Shown piece by piece: positions 12,130-25,022 of a stretch of 64,000 nucleotides of DNA. The notes under the pieces are model-generated. The model did no database searches. It had not been told where the DNA came from and worked only from the letters and a program-made list of their open reading frames with translations. The translations under genes and the position numbers were made by a program. Origin of the DNA: Selaginella moellendorffii (lineage: Eukaryota; Streptophyta; Lycopodiopsida; Selaginellales; Selaginellaceae). Positions within the stretch are counted from its first letter, which is position 1, and every line of letters begins with the position of its first letter. The stretch lies in NCBI RefSeq assembly GCF_000143415.4, contig NW_003314390.1, forward strand, positions 272,973 through 336,972, given 5' to 3'.

Positions 12130-13000
12130 CCACTTCTGGAGCACTTAAACCAGAATCATGATTCTCTATAATGCAGGTTATTGACACAAAATTTTAGGAT
12201 TTTCGCACCTAGCATTTGCCCACAGAATACCGAACAAGATGTGTTTATAAACTTAACACCTCTTTATACCTTGGCAAACACCGGATTGCAGTGTTCCACG
12301 AGATGAGATTGTGCTGCGGCATTCTCTGGAGCATTGGTCTCGCCTGGCTGGTCCACGAGAGTTTTGATCATCGTGTTCCTGGAACACGTCCTTGTGTGTG
12401 TGCCTCTTCAAATGCCCATTTTAGGCAAATGCCGTAAGCAAAGTGTTGCAACAAAACTAGATTGTGCTGTGGACGCCCTCTTTGTGTGGATATTGTGGCG
12501 AATCCAATGATGAGATCCTCAATAGTTGCTCTTGAGCGAGTTTCTCTATCTCAATGTATGGTCTTCTTGCATCCATGTTTAAGAAGCATGCTAACGAAAC
12601 ACAATCCACACCTTTTCCAGTATCCTTGTAGCACACATCTAATGCCTTGATGTAGCGCTTTTGAGATGGTTTCGAGTCAACCAATACTTGATTTGATGTT
12701 TTATTTTCACTACTAACAAATATTTTGTTTTAAAACATATTGTAATGATATGGAGAATTCTAGACATTTCTAAGTGGAATCACTCTCCAAATATTGAGGC
12801 TACCAAACAATTTCTTCACCATAATCATCACTTATTAATTGCTTAAACTTGCTTCCCAAATAGAAATTAGTGTGCTTACATCCTAGACTCACCATGGACA
12901 GTATCTCTCCTCTGCAGAGTTTTCCCATGCATGATCCTCCCTGTAAGAGCTGCCACAAACCAGGTTTACGCCTTGTCACAACAGTCATACACAATTATAC
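12130..13000. other. Intergenic, downstream of DEG1
   Basis: Only short frames on both strands. One at 12457-12684 (minus) is protein-like but unrecognised. No other feature is seen. Confidence 0.35.
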
Positions 13001-13010
13001 TACAAATATT

Positions 13011-14774
<1,764 letters not shown>

Positions 14775-14907
14775 CGCGGACTAGTAGTGATCACTGGCGA
14801 GAGGAGGAAGATAAAGTATAACTTGTGTGATTGATTATATAAACAAGGAGAGAGGAGGGGGAGGAGGAGAGGGAACCACGCAAACACTAGCCTCTACCTT
14901 GGAGGGA
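14775..14907. promoter_or_regulatory. Compact divergent promoter between DEG1 and PGLP1
   Basis: Only 133 bp separate the two start codons, so both 5' leaders and both promoters must fit here or reach into the flanking coding sequence. The gap contains a purine run (GAGAGGAGGGGGAGGAGGAGAGGG) and a TTGATTATATAAACA stretch with a TATATAA box-like core. Bidirectional use is inferred from layout only. Confidence 0.55.
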
Positions 14908-16583
14908 ATGGATAAGAGGGTGCTAGAGCTCCATGGGCTGTGGAGCTCCAGAGCTACCAGATGGGCTCCCAGGCGCCGTGGAATGCTTGGGACGAAAGGG
15001 CAGCAATGCGGTGTAAGGTGGTTAGGGTCGTCATCCTCGTCCGCCATGAATTGCACTGGTAGGAAGCGAGCGAGCGAGCGATCTTTGTTTCCCTCTTGTT
15101 TGTGCTGATAGCAGAGATTCTTCTTGCAGCACCAGCAGCAGCAGTAGCAGCAGCGCCAGCAGCAGCCAAGGCGGCACCTTACCTCGACGACGCAGCACAA
15201 CTCATCAAGAGCGTCGAGACTTTCATTTTCGATTGTGATGGTCAGTGTGCTCTCGTTCGCTCTCTCCGAGTGTTCTGTAAGACCAACCGGTGATCGATCT
15301 TCCAGGTGTGATATGGAAAGGGGATAAGCTCATCGAGGGCGTGCCCGAGACCCTGGATATGCTCAGAAGAATGGTGCTTTGTGACAAACTTCTGCCTATA
15401 TCTTACACCATCTTTGCAGGGAAAGCGCCTTGTTTTCGTCACGAACAACTCTACAAAGTCGAGGAAACAATACGGGAAGAAGTTTGAGACGCTGGGGCTC
15501 AACGTGAACGAGGTAAAGGCTTTCGATCACCGAGCGCTCTTGTAATTTTTGTGGAGATTGTGGCAGGAGGAGATCTTTGCTTCGTCTTTTGCCGCGGCCG
15601 CATACTTGCAGTCTATAAACTTCCCTTCCAACAAGAAGGTGTGTGTTTCTCTCAGAAATCTGCGTGAGCTGTCACTTATCCCCGCTTTCCACAGGTCTAC
15701 ATTCTCGGTGAAGTTGGAATACAAAAGGAGATGGAGCAGGCAGGAATAAACTTCATCGGTGGCCCTGTGAGTGGTTTTTTCTTCCATCAAAACGCTTGTG
15801 TACCATCTTCCTTACAGATTGGAGCCTCTGTTTGATGAATTAGGAAGACGCTGATAGGAAGATCAATCTAGAACCGGGGCAACTAATGGAACATGACAAA
15901 GACGTTGGTGCCGTTGTTGTGGGATTCGATCGATACATCAACTACTACAAAATCCAGTGAGTGGCAACAACAGCATGCGCTTTGCGATTCTAACTTGCTG
16001 CCTTGAAGGTATGCCACCCTGTGCATTCGAGAGAACCCGGGGTGCCTCTTCATCGGTACAAACTGCGACGCTGTTACGCATCTGACAGATGCACAGGAGT
16101 GGGCTGGTAATGCACTTTCGTTGAGCTAAACTATAGAGTGACTAAAGTGCGCAAATCTTAGGAGGTGGAGCCATGGTTGGCTGCATCAAAGCCTCCACCA
16201 AGAGGGAGCCGCTCGTCGTTGGAAAGCCTTCGACTTTCATGATGGATTATCTGTCCAACAAGTAAGACGTGAGACTTTGAGTGAAGCACATAAAAGGCTG
16301 GCTTGCTTTGTGCAGGTTTGGCATCTCCAAAACGCAGATTTGCATGGTGGGAGATCGATTGGACACGGATATTTTGTTCGGCCAAAACGGTGGCTGCAAG
16401 ACGCTTCTGGTCTTGTCGGGTAACTACGTGTGCGCTTGACTGATGTAGTGCTTATCTCCATGCTGGTCTTTCTCAGGTGTGACGACCTTGAAAACTTTGG
16501 AGAGTCCGGACAACACGATTCAGCCGGACTATTACGCGAACGGGCTTTCCGACTTGCTCAAGCTTGCGAAGCCTGTGGTCTAA
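14908..16583 (+). CDS. PGLP1: Phosphoglycolate phosphatase, chloroplastic (HAD family)
   Basis: It dephosphorylates 2-phosphoglycolate, the first step of photorespiration, in the chloroplast stroma. Eleven exons (14908-15058, 15130-15240, 15306-15373, 15420-15512, 15567-15638, 15695-15766, 15844-15956, 16009-16106, 16162-16261, 16316-16419, 16477-16583) splice to 362 aa. Residues 1 to about 75 form a transit peptide rich in Arg/Ser and then Ala. HAD motif I is FDCDGVIW (nucleophile and acid/base Asp), motif II is VTNNSTKSR, the motif III Lys lies near GKPSTF, and motif IV is GDRLDTD. The cap shows GFDRYINYYK. The PLP-phosphatase branch is related, but the transit peptide and TNNS/GKP context favour PGLP1. 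Introns are 46-77 nt. Confidence 0.93.
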
Positions 16584-16634
16584 GACACAGAGAGCCATGC
16601 AAAAGCATGGAAATATAATCCATTCACAGCGATT

Positions 16635-17370
16635 TTAGACAGATTTGGACGATGCCACAGACATGATTCGCACGAAGTCTGCCTCCGTCACCTCCCCGTC
16701 TCCTAGACAAGTTCGTGTAGCAACAAGAAATCGAAAACGTTTGTTACGCACCATCAGAGTCTGCAACGCGGATCATGTCCTCTACTTCTTTGTCACTGAA
16801 TGGCAGCTCCAGCTCCACGGCCAAGCGCCTCAAATCTCTGAAGGACAGCATGCCCTGACCAGGCAACCATTCAGCGTGTAAGTTGAAGAACGCAACTCCA
16901 CTCACCCGGCCTTGTTCATCCAGGATTGCAAATACCCGGACCAGCTCCTGCTTTGCCTCTCGTTCTCCCATCTTCTTGGTCATCATCTCCACAAACTCTT
17001 CGAAGTCGAGGGTGCCGCTCTGGTCAACGTCTACACTCGCCATCATGTCTCGTATCTCCTGCCACAGCTTTGAGTTCTATGCTCTAGAAAGTTATCGAAA
17101 GTTACCTGTGCGCTTGTTTCGAATCCCAGTGCTCTAGATCATGCCAGGGATCAAGGAAAACCAAACAGGATATCGACTTACTTCATTGCGACTCTGAGCT
17201 CCTTCGCATCAATCGTTCCTGGGATGATAGATACATCGATCAAAAGAATTCCACTAAGAGATGTGAAGAAAACCTGATGAATCCGTGTCAAACATGTCGA
17301 AGGCCTCGCGAAGCTCGCTCCGCTGCTCGTCCGTGATCCCCTGCATCCATGGCTGCTGCTCCTTGCTCAT
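16635..17370 (-). CDS. Centrin/caltractin-like EF-hand protein
   Basis: This is a small calcium-binding protein of the centrin family, linked to microtubule-organising centres, nuclear pores and DNA repair (XPC/RAD4 partner). Six exons (17370-17274, 17218-17182, 17133-17106, 17058-16906, 16854-16752, 16702-16635) give 161 aa, the expected size. The first EF-hand (FDTDSSGTIDAKE) and the second (DVDQSGTLDFEE) look functional. The third (LDEQGRGMLSFRD) lacks the usual acidic loop, so it probably does not bind calcium. The fourth (DSDGDGEVTEAD) ends in Asp instead of Glu. The linker ALGFETSAQEI matches the centrin pattern. A 28-nt exon is needed to join the first and second EF-hands. Confidence 0.9.
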
Positions 17371-17518
17371 GATCAGATCGATGAGGACTAGATTGCTACA
17401 ATGATGATCTGGAAAAGTCCATGTTTCAAGCTGTAGGTAGTGTGACTTGGTAAAGCACCGAAGACTATGCGCGCGTGGTCCTCACGCGAGGCGAGGTATC
17501 AAAGGAGTGGGGAATCTT

Positions 17519-19264
17519 ATGCTCCGGGCGGGAGGAGGAGGAGGAGGAGCAGCGCGTTTAATCGAGGAAAGAGAACTTTTGGTAGCACTGATCAAGGAGT
17601 GTGGAGATGCCCAAGACCTCAGCGAGGCTCGCCGCCTCCACTCCCACATCCTCAACACCGCCCACAACCGGAACCGCTTGGTGGCCAACTTCACCATCGA
17701 GATGTATGGCAACTGCGGCAGCGTGGAGGACGCACGTCGCGCGTTTGAGTCCATCACCCAGCCCAACCTCTTCTCTTGGAGCATCATCACCCAGGCGTAT
17801 GCCCAGAATGGGCATGTTGCCGAGGCCAAGAACCTGTTCGACAGGATGCCGCAGCGGAATCTCGTGTGCTGGAACACTCTCATGTCCGGGCTCGCGCAGG
17901 TCGGTCAGGCAAGCCAGGCTCGCTCCGTCCTACTCAAGATGCCGCAGCACGGCGTCGTCTCCCTCAACATCCTTCTCGGAGCGTATGCCCAACTCGGGTA
18001 TGTGTCGGATGCCAAGTCCGTGTTTGATGCGATTCCACAGCCCAATACGATCTCCACGAACCTCATCATCTCCGCTTACGCCCAGGCCGGCCACCTCCAA
18101 GCCGCCGAGGACGTCTTCTCGGCTGGCTGCTGTCCGGTGGACGAGATCTCCTGGAACACTCTGGCCATGGGCTACTGCCAGAGCAAGCAAATGGAGCGTG
18201 CCAAGGCTGTGTTTGATGCGACACCGCAGCCCAGCGTGTTCTCGTGGACCATTCTCCTGCAGGGCTATGCGCAAGCTGGGGAAGTTGGCAAGGCCAGGCT
18301 CGCTTTCGAGCGGATGCCCGCGTGGAACAAGGTGGCGTGGACGGCCATGGTGGCGAGCTACGGCGATCAGGGCTTGACGGGCGAGGCGTGGAGGGTGTTT
18401 GAGCAGGCCCCGCACAAAGACCTGGTGCTCTTCAACGCCATGGCCGCGGCGTATGCTCGAAACGGGCATTGCGACGAAGCGGACGCGCTGTTGGGGAGAA
18501 TGCCGGCGTGGAGCGTCATGACATGGAACACCGCCGTGTCCGTGCGCGCGCTCCACGGTCGCCTCGACTCCGCCAAGGCGCTGTTTGACGCCTCCCCGGC
18601 ACCCGACATCGTGACATGGAACTGCCTGGTGGCGGGGTACACGGGCAGCGGCCGGCTCGCGTCGGCCGTGGACATTCTGGCCAAGATGCCGGTGTGGAGC
18701 TCCATCGGCTGGAACGCACTGCTTCGCGCCTACTCGCTTGCCGGGGACGTTGGCAGCGCGAAGGCGCTGTTCGACGCAATGCCCGACCCGGACGTGGTGG
18801 CATGGACCGAGATGACGTCGGTGCTGGCCAGCGCGGGGCTGGGCGATGCCGCCATGACCAGCTTCCAGGAGATGCAGCTGTCGGGCCAGCAGCTGGACGA
18901 CATGGTGATGACAAGCATCCTGTCGGCGTGCAGCCATGCCGGGCTGGTCGTCGAGGGTGTCTTCCTGTTCGCCACAATGTGTAGCGACCATGGGATGGCG
19001 GCAGCGCGGGAGCATTGGTCGTGCATGGTGGACTTGCTCGGGCGGGCTGGCCGCGTGGGAGATGCGCACCATATCATGGCCGAGATGCCAATCGACCCGG
19101 ATCCGGCCACGTTCAAGTCGTTCCTCAGTGCCTGCCGCAACGCTCCCCCTATAGTTGAAGTCATGGCATCTGCGCGCGGGGCCGCCGAGGCCATCACCCA
19201 CCTCGAGCCCGGCCGCTCCTACCCCTACGTGCTTCTCGCCAACCTCAGTCAACCCTGGTCATGA
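17519..19264 (+). CDS. PLS-type pentatricopeptide repeat protein, short E region
   Basis: This is an organelle RNA-binding protein of the PLS class, whose members usually guide RNA editing. It is one intronless frame of 581 aa from the ATG at 17519; upstream codons stay open but lack another ATG. About a dozen repeats run through the protein, many of S/P type with the signatures VEDARRAF, WNTLMSGLAQ, AKSVFDAIPQ and AGLVVEGVFLF. The C-terminus enters an E-like motif (EAITHLEPGRSYPYVLLANL) and then stops abruptly at LSQPWS, well short of a full E/E+ or DYW domain. It could work with a separate DYW partner, as some truncated plant factors do, or be a decaying gene. Its start lies 148 bp from the divergent centrin start. 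Confidence 0.9.
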   Translation: MLRAGGGGGGAARLIEERELLVALIKECGDAQDLSEARRLHSHILNTAHNRNRLVANFTIEMYGNCGSVEDARRAFESITQPNLFSWSIITQAYAQNGHVAEAKNLFDRMPQRNLVCWNTLMSGLAQVGQASQARSVLLKMPQHGVVSLNILLGAYAQLGYVSDAKSVFDAIPQPNTISTNLIISAYAQAGHLQAAEDVFSAGCCPVDEISWNTLAMGYCQSKQMERAKAVFDATPQPSVFSWTILLQGYAQAGEVGKARLAFERMPAWNKVAWTAMVASYGDQGLTGEAWRVFEQAPHKDLVLFNAMAAAYARNGHCDEADALLGRMPAWSVMTWNTAVSVRALHGRLDSAKALFDASPAPDIVTWNCLVAGYTGSGRLASAVDILAKMPVWSSIGWNALLRAYSLAGDVGSAKALFDAMPDPDVVAWTEMTSVLASAGLGDAAMTSFQEMQLSGQQLDDMVMTSILSACSHAGLVVEGVFLFATMCSDHGMAAAREHWSCMVDLLGRAGRVGDAHHIMAEMPIDPDPATFKSFLSACRNAPPIVEVMASARGAAEAITHLEPGRSYPYVLLANLSQPWS

Positions 19265-19371
19265 CGGTCAAGTCAAGTCAGGTAATGACAGGTCAACGTA
19301 GGCCGACGACTCACGCAAGATGGACGCACAGGTGAGCTTGTAGCTAGGGCAAATTGGTGAGAGGAGGGAGG

Positions 19372-20284
19372 ATGGTCTCCATCGCCAGGGATGGCGAGTG
19401 GGGTAGCGCCACATTGACCCGGGCGGTCGAGCAGCTCCGCTTGTACAAGGCAGCGGAGCTGTTGATCGACGACCAGATTGCTCCAAAGAGGGCGGCGGTG
19501 CTCATCTGTTTGTTCGAGGCCGCCGGAGAGATCCGCGTCATTCTGACCAAGAGGGCGGTCTCGCTCTCCACCCATTCAGGTAAGCGTAGCGCCTACCTCC
19601 ATTGCATGCATGAGGGCTAGAATGCTACGCTTCACTCTTTCAGGAGAGGTGGCACTTCCCGGTGGCAAGAGGGACGAATCGGACGCGAATGATGCAGCCA
19701 CCGCGGTTCGAGAGGCTTACGAGGAGATTGGTTTGGAGCCGGCATCCATCCAAGTTGTTGCCTCGCTCGAGCCCTTTCTATCCAAGGTACTCCATTCTTT
19801 GAAGCTTGGTTTGATTGATTCCACTGAGTTGGAGTGAGCACTGTCCAGCATTTCCTCAGGGTGACCCCGGTCGTGGCCATCCTACCCGACGCACAGAGCT
19901 TCGTTCCTTGCTGCAACCAAGCGGAGGTGGAGTCCCTGTTCGATGCGCCGCTGGAAATGTTCCTCCGGGTACGTACTTGTCTCTGATCTCGATCTCGACT
20001 TGGTCTATCATCTCGATCGTGTAAACTAAAAGCGCTTGGAACACAAACAGGACGAGAAGCATCGATCGGAGCAGCACAACCGGTGTGGAGGGAGCTACAT
20101 GCTACACTACTTCGAGCTCGAGTACCAGGGCAACAAGTACGTCATCTGGGGGCTCACCGCCGCCATCCTCATCCGCGCGGCGTCCATCGTCTTCCAAAGG
20201 CCTCCCGAATTCGAGGAGTTCTGTCCAGACTTTAGATCGATCCATCGCTACCTTGTCAAACAGATCGCCATGAAATCCAGCTAG
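19372..20284 (+). CDS. CoA-diphosphatase-type Nudix hydrolase
   Basis: It hydrolyses nucleoside-diphosphate-linked compounds, most likely CoA or its esters. Four exons (19372-19579, 19644-19786, 19849-19968, 20051-20284) give 234 aa. The Nudix box is read across intron 1: LPGGKRDESDANDAATAVREAYEEIGL contains the REAYEEIGL core with metal-binding Glu residues. The first Glu of the box is replaced by Asp, as is common in the CoAse subgroup (GGKxDxxDxxxxxTAxREAxEEIG). The preceding LTKRAVSLSTHSGEVALP matches the CoAse signature. Arabidopsis NUDT11/15/22 are the closest class I know. No clear targeting peptide is seen. Confidence 0.9.
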
Positions 20285-20466
20285 ACATTTTCGAGAAGTT
20301 TTAGATCGGTCCAAACTAGTCAACGGTCCAGTCAACTGGCCAGTCAAAACTCGCGGCTGGCAGGAAGCTACCCGGGAGCTTCGACCGTGGTCTCTTCCCA
20401 CCGAGGTAGGAATTAGGGTTCTTGGATGCCTTGGCGGTGTGAGGCGCGCTGTTCCAGAAGGCCGAG

Positions 20467-21421
20467 ATGGCGACTGGTGGAAGAGTCCGCGGAGTGCCGC
20501 AGCAAGGTGAGTGGAGAATTTGAAGATCGAAGAGATAACAAGGATCTGTGACCAAACAGACCTCGACATCCGGCAGATCATCAAGGAAGCTTGCGTGCGA
20601 TGGCTCAAACCACCCGAAGTGTGCGAGATTCTTCGGCATTATCAGAGCTACGGCTTCAATCTCAACCCCGTTCCGCCCAACAGGCCCGCCAGTGAGTGAT
20701 CCTTTGCTCCTTCCTTGCCTGTGTCGCACTGACTTGTGACTTGCGGCTACTACTACTAGGTGGCTCCTTGTTCTTGTTTGATCGCAAGGCTTTGAGGTAC
20801 TTCCGGAAGGATGGACACAACTGGAGGAAGAAGAAAGACGGCAAGACTGTTCGCGAGGCTCACGAGAGGCTCAAGGTTTGATTTTTATTTCTAGAAACAA
20901 CAAGGCCATCACCATCGCGGTCTCTTGTATGCAGTCTGGGAGCATTGACGTGCTGCATTGTTACTATGCCCATGGAGAAGAGGATCAAAACTTTCAACGC
21001 CGGAGCTACTGGATGCTGGAAGGGTATACCAAAAGAACTTGAGATGGAAAATTTTTTCTCACTTGTATTGTGACTTGCAGTGCTTACGAACACATTGTTC
21101 TTGTTCACTACCTTCAAGTACACCAGGTCAGTGTTGCGGTGCTTGTGTCTTTCTTTCTTTTTCTAGCTTTGACTTCTCTTCCTTTTCCAGGGTCGTGCTT
21201 CTTCATACAGACCTCCAGAGCATCCGGAAGCTTTCTCGCACGCAATGTCACCCTCAGTATCCTCGGAGCACGACGATGTGGATTCAAGTGACGATGTCGA
21301 ACAGATAGACCCGCCGCTGCCTCCACCAGAAGTTTCCAAGCCGCAGCCATCCCTGTTTCATCAACTCTCGTCAAAGGATTGGTCTGTGCTTCTGTCGGAA
21401 ACTCAACAAGATCCCGTCTAT

Positions 21422-21456
<35 letters not shown>

Positions 21457-24330
21457 GCAGCAGCAGGGGGGTTTTTTTCAGTCCGGACAAGGTGGTGGTG
21501 TGTTGGGAGATGATATTGATCTTAACGATCTCTTAGACAGTCCAGGTATGACTCGAGCGGACGTTGCTTTCTGACAGACAGCTCGTTTGAAAAACTCTGT
21601 GCAGACAAGTTCCTCGGCCAGAAGGGGCTCACTCCTGCCGTGAGCTTGGACACGAGCGGATGGAATGAAGTTCTGCGAAGCTATCGAGAAAATCCAACCA
21701 ATGGCCCGGTCAAGCAAGAGGTGCAAGAGGTGTCATGGAAAGAGACTTTAGAGCAGTGTACTACCCCTGCTACCAGGGATGCATTGCTGGGACAAGTCTC
21801 GCCCATGAAATTTGAGGATTGTATGTTCAAGTCGTCACCTAGAGCGGGTCTAAGTCCCAAAGCGATCATGGATGTTCTTTCTCCTCGGGGACTGGGTCGT
21901 CAACCACAGTCACTTCTCGAGGCTCAGCTCCGTGCTGCCACAGCCGAGAACGCCATGAAAACAGCACAAAGCATCTCTCCGGTGAGTGTATTATATTGTC
22001 ACTTCTTACATGTAATCTCTAACACGTCCATGCAGACAAAGCAACGCTGGCGAGAGAGCGTTCCCTCTCCTCCGCCAGCACAAAACGTCCTTGTGGATAT
22101 GGGGCGTGCTTCTCAACAGGTAAAAGCTTCTCCTTCTCTCGCTGGCCTGCTTTACTCAAGGACTTCATGTGTAGACAAATGCATATCAAAATACCTGGCA
22201 GCAGCAGCAGCAGCCGCAAGCTCATCAGCCTTGGCAGGCGCAGCAGTACGAGCTCGACACCGGGAGCGCACCGGTAAAAAACTCAAAGCCCGTCAAACAG
22301 GAAGAGAGCCCGGCCGACAACCTCAAGAAACTGGATAGTTTCGGACGATGGGTGATGCAAGAGATGGGTGACGATAGTCCAGGGGCGCTACTCGCGCCCG
22401 CTCCTGGGGACTCGGGCTCCCTTTGGATCGACGATGATAATGACAGAGAAGAAACCTCCAACCTCTCTACGCAAATGCAGCTTGACATGAGTGTCTCCAT
22501 CGCCCAGGTCCAACGGTTTAGCATTACAGACTTCTCTCCGGACTGGGCTCCTTCCAACGAAGAAACCAAGGTCTCGTCTCACATATACTTATGTCGCTTC
22601 TAAGTTTTGAATCGCAGGTTCTCGTCTCCGGGAGGTTCTTGCCAACTGTTAGCAAACCGCTGGACGTGAAATGGTGCTGCATGTTTGGGGACGTTGAAGT
22701 TCCGGCGGACCTTATAGACGTGGGCGTCCTCCGGTGCAAAGTCCCTCCGCGAGGCCCAGGAAGGAGAAGGATACCCTTCTATATAACATGTAGCGACCGG
22801 CTAGCATGCAGCGAGGTGCGAGAGTTTGAGATCCGTGACGTCCCCGAGCAGCAAAGTGGACAGCTTGACAGGGAAGCGCTGCTTCAACTCAGATTCTCGA
22901 AGATGTTACTCTCGGCTCATGAGGGCGATGATCCAAAGGCTACAGTCGAGTGGAAGCAGATGGAGGACGCTGTGAGAGCGCGCAGCCTGAGTGCTACGAG
23001 CGTCAAGGAGATGCTGCTGCAGGCCTACTTCAAGCTTGACTTAGAGTTGTGGCTGGGTTCCAAACGCAGTGCCTCCGTCCTCGACGAGCATGGCCAAGGC
23101 CTTGTACATATGGCCTCGGCACTTGGCTACGACTGGGCCTTGAAACCGATCCTGGACGCTGGTGTCGTTCCAAACTTTCGGGACGTCCGCGGCTGGACCG
23201 CTTTGCACTGGGCTGCGGCATTTGGAAGGTCTGTCACCTTTTCTAGTTGGTCGTCCTCTTTCTTACACTCTTTCGTGCTAAACTGCAGGGAGGAAACTGT
23301 TGTTGCGCTCATAGCAGCTGGCACGAATCCAAGCCTTGTGACCGATCCCACGTCCAAGCATCCAAACGGTCAGCTCCCTTCGGACTTGGCTTCGGCCGCT
23401 GGCCACAAGGGAATAGCCGGCTTTCTGGCGGAGAAGGCGCTCACTGGCCACCTCTCGTCGCTCACCATCGCGGACACTAGCTTGAACGAGATCAACAGCA
23501 TGTCTGCGACGCTGGCCGGCGAGAGCGCCGTCCAGGAGATGAAACGCCCCGTGGACGAGGAGCACCAGTCGCTGCTCAGGTCCTTCTCGGCCGTGAGGAA
23601 CGCAACCAAGGCCGCCGCGCTCATACACTCGGCGTACCGCCTCGACTCTTTCCGCAGGAGGAGCGGGGGTGATGGCGGCGAGGAAAATCTTGATGACTTG
23701 GGCATGCAGCCGACCGAGCTCCATGCCATGGCACAGACGATTCGGAGGGGCCAGGGCCACCGTGATCATCACGGCAGGATGCAGTCGGTGGCCGCGTTGC
23801 AAATCCAGCGAAAGTTCCGCGGCTGGAAAGGCCGCAAGGATTTCCTGGCGCTGAGGAGGCACGTAGTCAGGATCCAGGTAGTGTAGCATGTTGCTCCGTC
23901 CGTCAACTTTTGTTCTAACGTTGTTTTCAAACGCAGGCGCATGTCCGAGGCCACCAAGTTCGCAAGCAGTTCCGGAAGATCCTGCGGGTGGTGAGCGTGA
24001 TCGAGAAGGCGGTGCTGCGATGGAGGCGGAAACGCGTGGGTCTGCGGGGATTCAGGCCGGACAACACGAATGGCGTGAGCAGCGACGACGACGATTATCT
24101 CCGGGAGGGGCGGAAGCAGAAGGAGATTGTGCTGGACAAGGCCGTGGCGCGCGTCCAGTCCATGGCGCGCTCCGAGCAAGGCCGCGATCAATACCGCAGG
24201 ATGCTCGAAGGCTCGCAATCGCAAGTAAGCTTTTCTACTTCTCTAAGACAGTGCCTCAAGTTGAAACTTACGTGGTTTTGGCTGCCAGGATCAGGATACT
24301 TTGGAAGATCAAGTCATGGTTATAGACTAG
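20467..24330 (+). CDS. CAMTA: Calmodulin-binding transcription activator (CAMTA)
   Basis: This is a nuclear Ca2+/calmodulin-responsive transcription factor in cold, salicylate and stress signalling. Thirteen exons (20467-20506, 20560-20691, 20760-20875, 20935-21023, 21081-21126, 21191-21545, 21605-21981, 22036-22119, 22175-22570, 22618-23228, 23289-23877, 23937-24224, 24289-24330) sum to 1054 aa. The N-terminal CG-1 DNA-binding domain spans exons 2-5 (VRWLKPPEVCEIL, FRKDGHNWRKKKDGKT, YAHGEEDQNFQRRSYW, IVLVHYLQV). A glutamine-rich middle region follows, then an IPT/TIG domain (VLVSGRFLP to EVREFEIRD). Ankyrin repeats follow (GQGLVHMASALGY; GWTALHWAAAFGR), then IQ motifs (ALQIQRKFRGWKGRKDF; VRIQAHVRGHQVRKQF) and a basic CaM-binding helix (VIEKAVLRWRRKR). 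The order is canonical for the family. Confidence 0.95.
21421..21465 (+). repeat. CAG trinucleotide repeat (polyglutamine)
   Basis: A run of about ten CAG codons, broken by CCG, lies inside CAMTA exon 6 and encodes glutamine. A second Q-rich patch lies in exon 9 near 22198. The length is likely to vary between alleles. Confidence 0.85.
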
Positions 24331-24359
24331 CTGGTGGAATATGTGAATTGTTCGAATAG

Positions 24360-25022
24360 ATTCTTTGCTCTGGATTGTTGAGGGAGAATGGACAAAGAAC
24401 AAGTGAAGCAAAGGAAAAGACCTGGATCATACCAGTGTGTCTCTGGACAAATCAATGTGGTGGTTTCAACAAGCACTGGAGCAAAGCTTTTAACTCCAAC
24501 TTCCAAAAAGAAAGAGAGAGAGGTGAGAAAGCGAGCCAAATGCTCACACGAGGTGCCACGTCGTTTTTTCACCTTTTTTACCGCCAGCGGGAGCGGGCAT
24601 CAGGTGCTGTGTCACATTCCACGGCAGGGGTAAAGAAAGAAAAGGGAGGGTGAAAACACTTTGAAAGATTAGGGCTAACGTATTAGCTGCTCCCATGGCG
24701 CCGAGGAGCCACAGATTTGTTTTGGGCAATGCCTCTTTTTGCGATGGCTGTGAGGGAGCAGCGTCCCTCGCTGCTGGGAGCTGGGAATCCATGGCTTTCT
24801 TGACCCCCATTTCCCTCGCGGCGCTAGGCTAGGCGACTAGAAAGCGCGCCAAGATTTCTTCCCCAGAGTGTGTGAGTGTGTGGATCTTGGTCTTGTCTTC
24901 TTGGAAGAGGAGGGAGGAGGATCCGAAAGGAATTGGCATGGATCCGGCAGGCAACAAGAATCTGATGGAGCAGCCACTGTGAATTCCAAGTAAGTTCTTG
25001 CCGGCCGGCACCGGCAGGGATT
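24360..25022. other. CAMTA 3' flank and upstream region of ankyrin-RING gene
   Basis: No coding exon is supported. The stretch 24835-25020 is GC-richer and probably holds the 5' leader of the downstream gene. Confidence 0.4.

Noticed and set aside
17447..17518. In-frame extension of the PPR protein upstream of 17519
   Set aside because: It would begin at a TTG. The first ATG in frame is at 17519.
17930..19252. Long antisense open frame (about 440 codons) opposite the PPR gene
   Set aside because: It has no domain and arises from the GC-rich codon pattern of the PPR repeats on the other strand.
21421..21465. CRISPR-like short repeat array
   Set aside because: It is a CAG codon run encoding glutamine in CAMTA, not spaced repeats.
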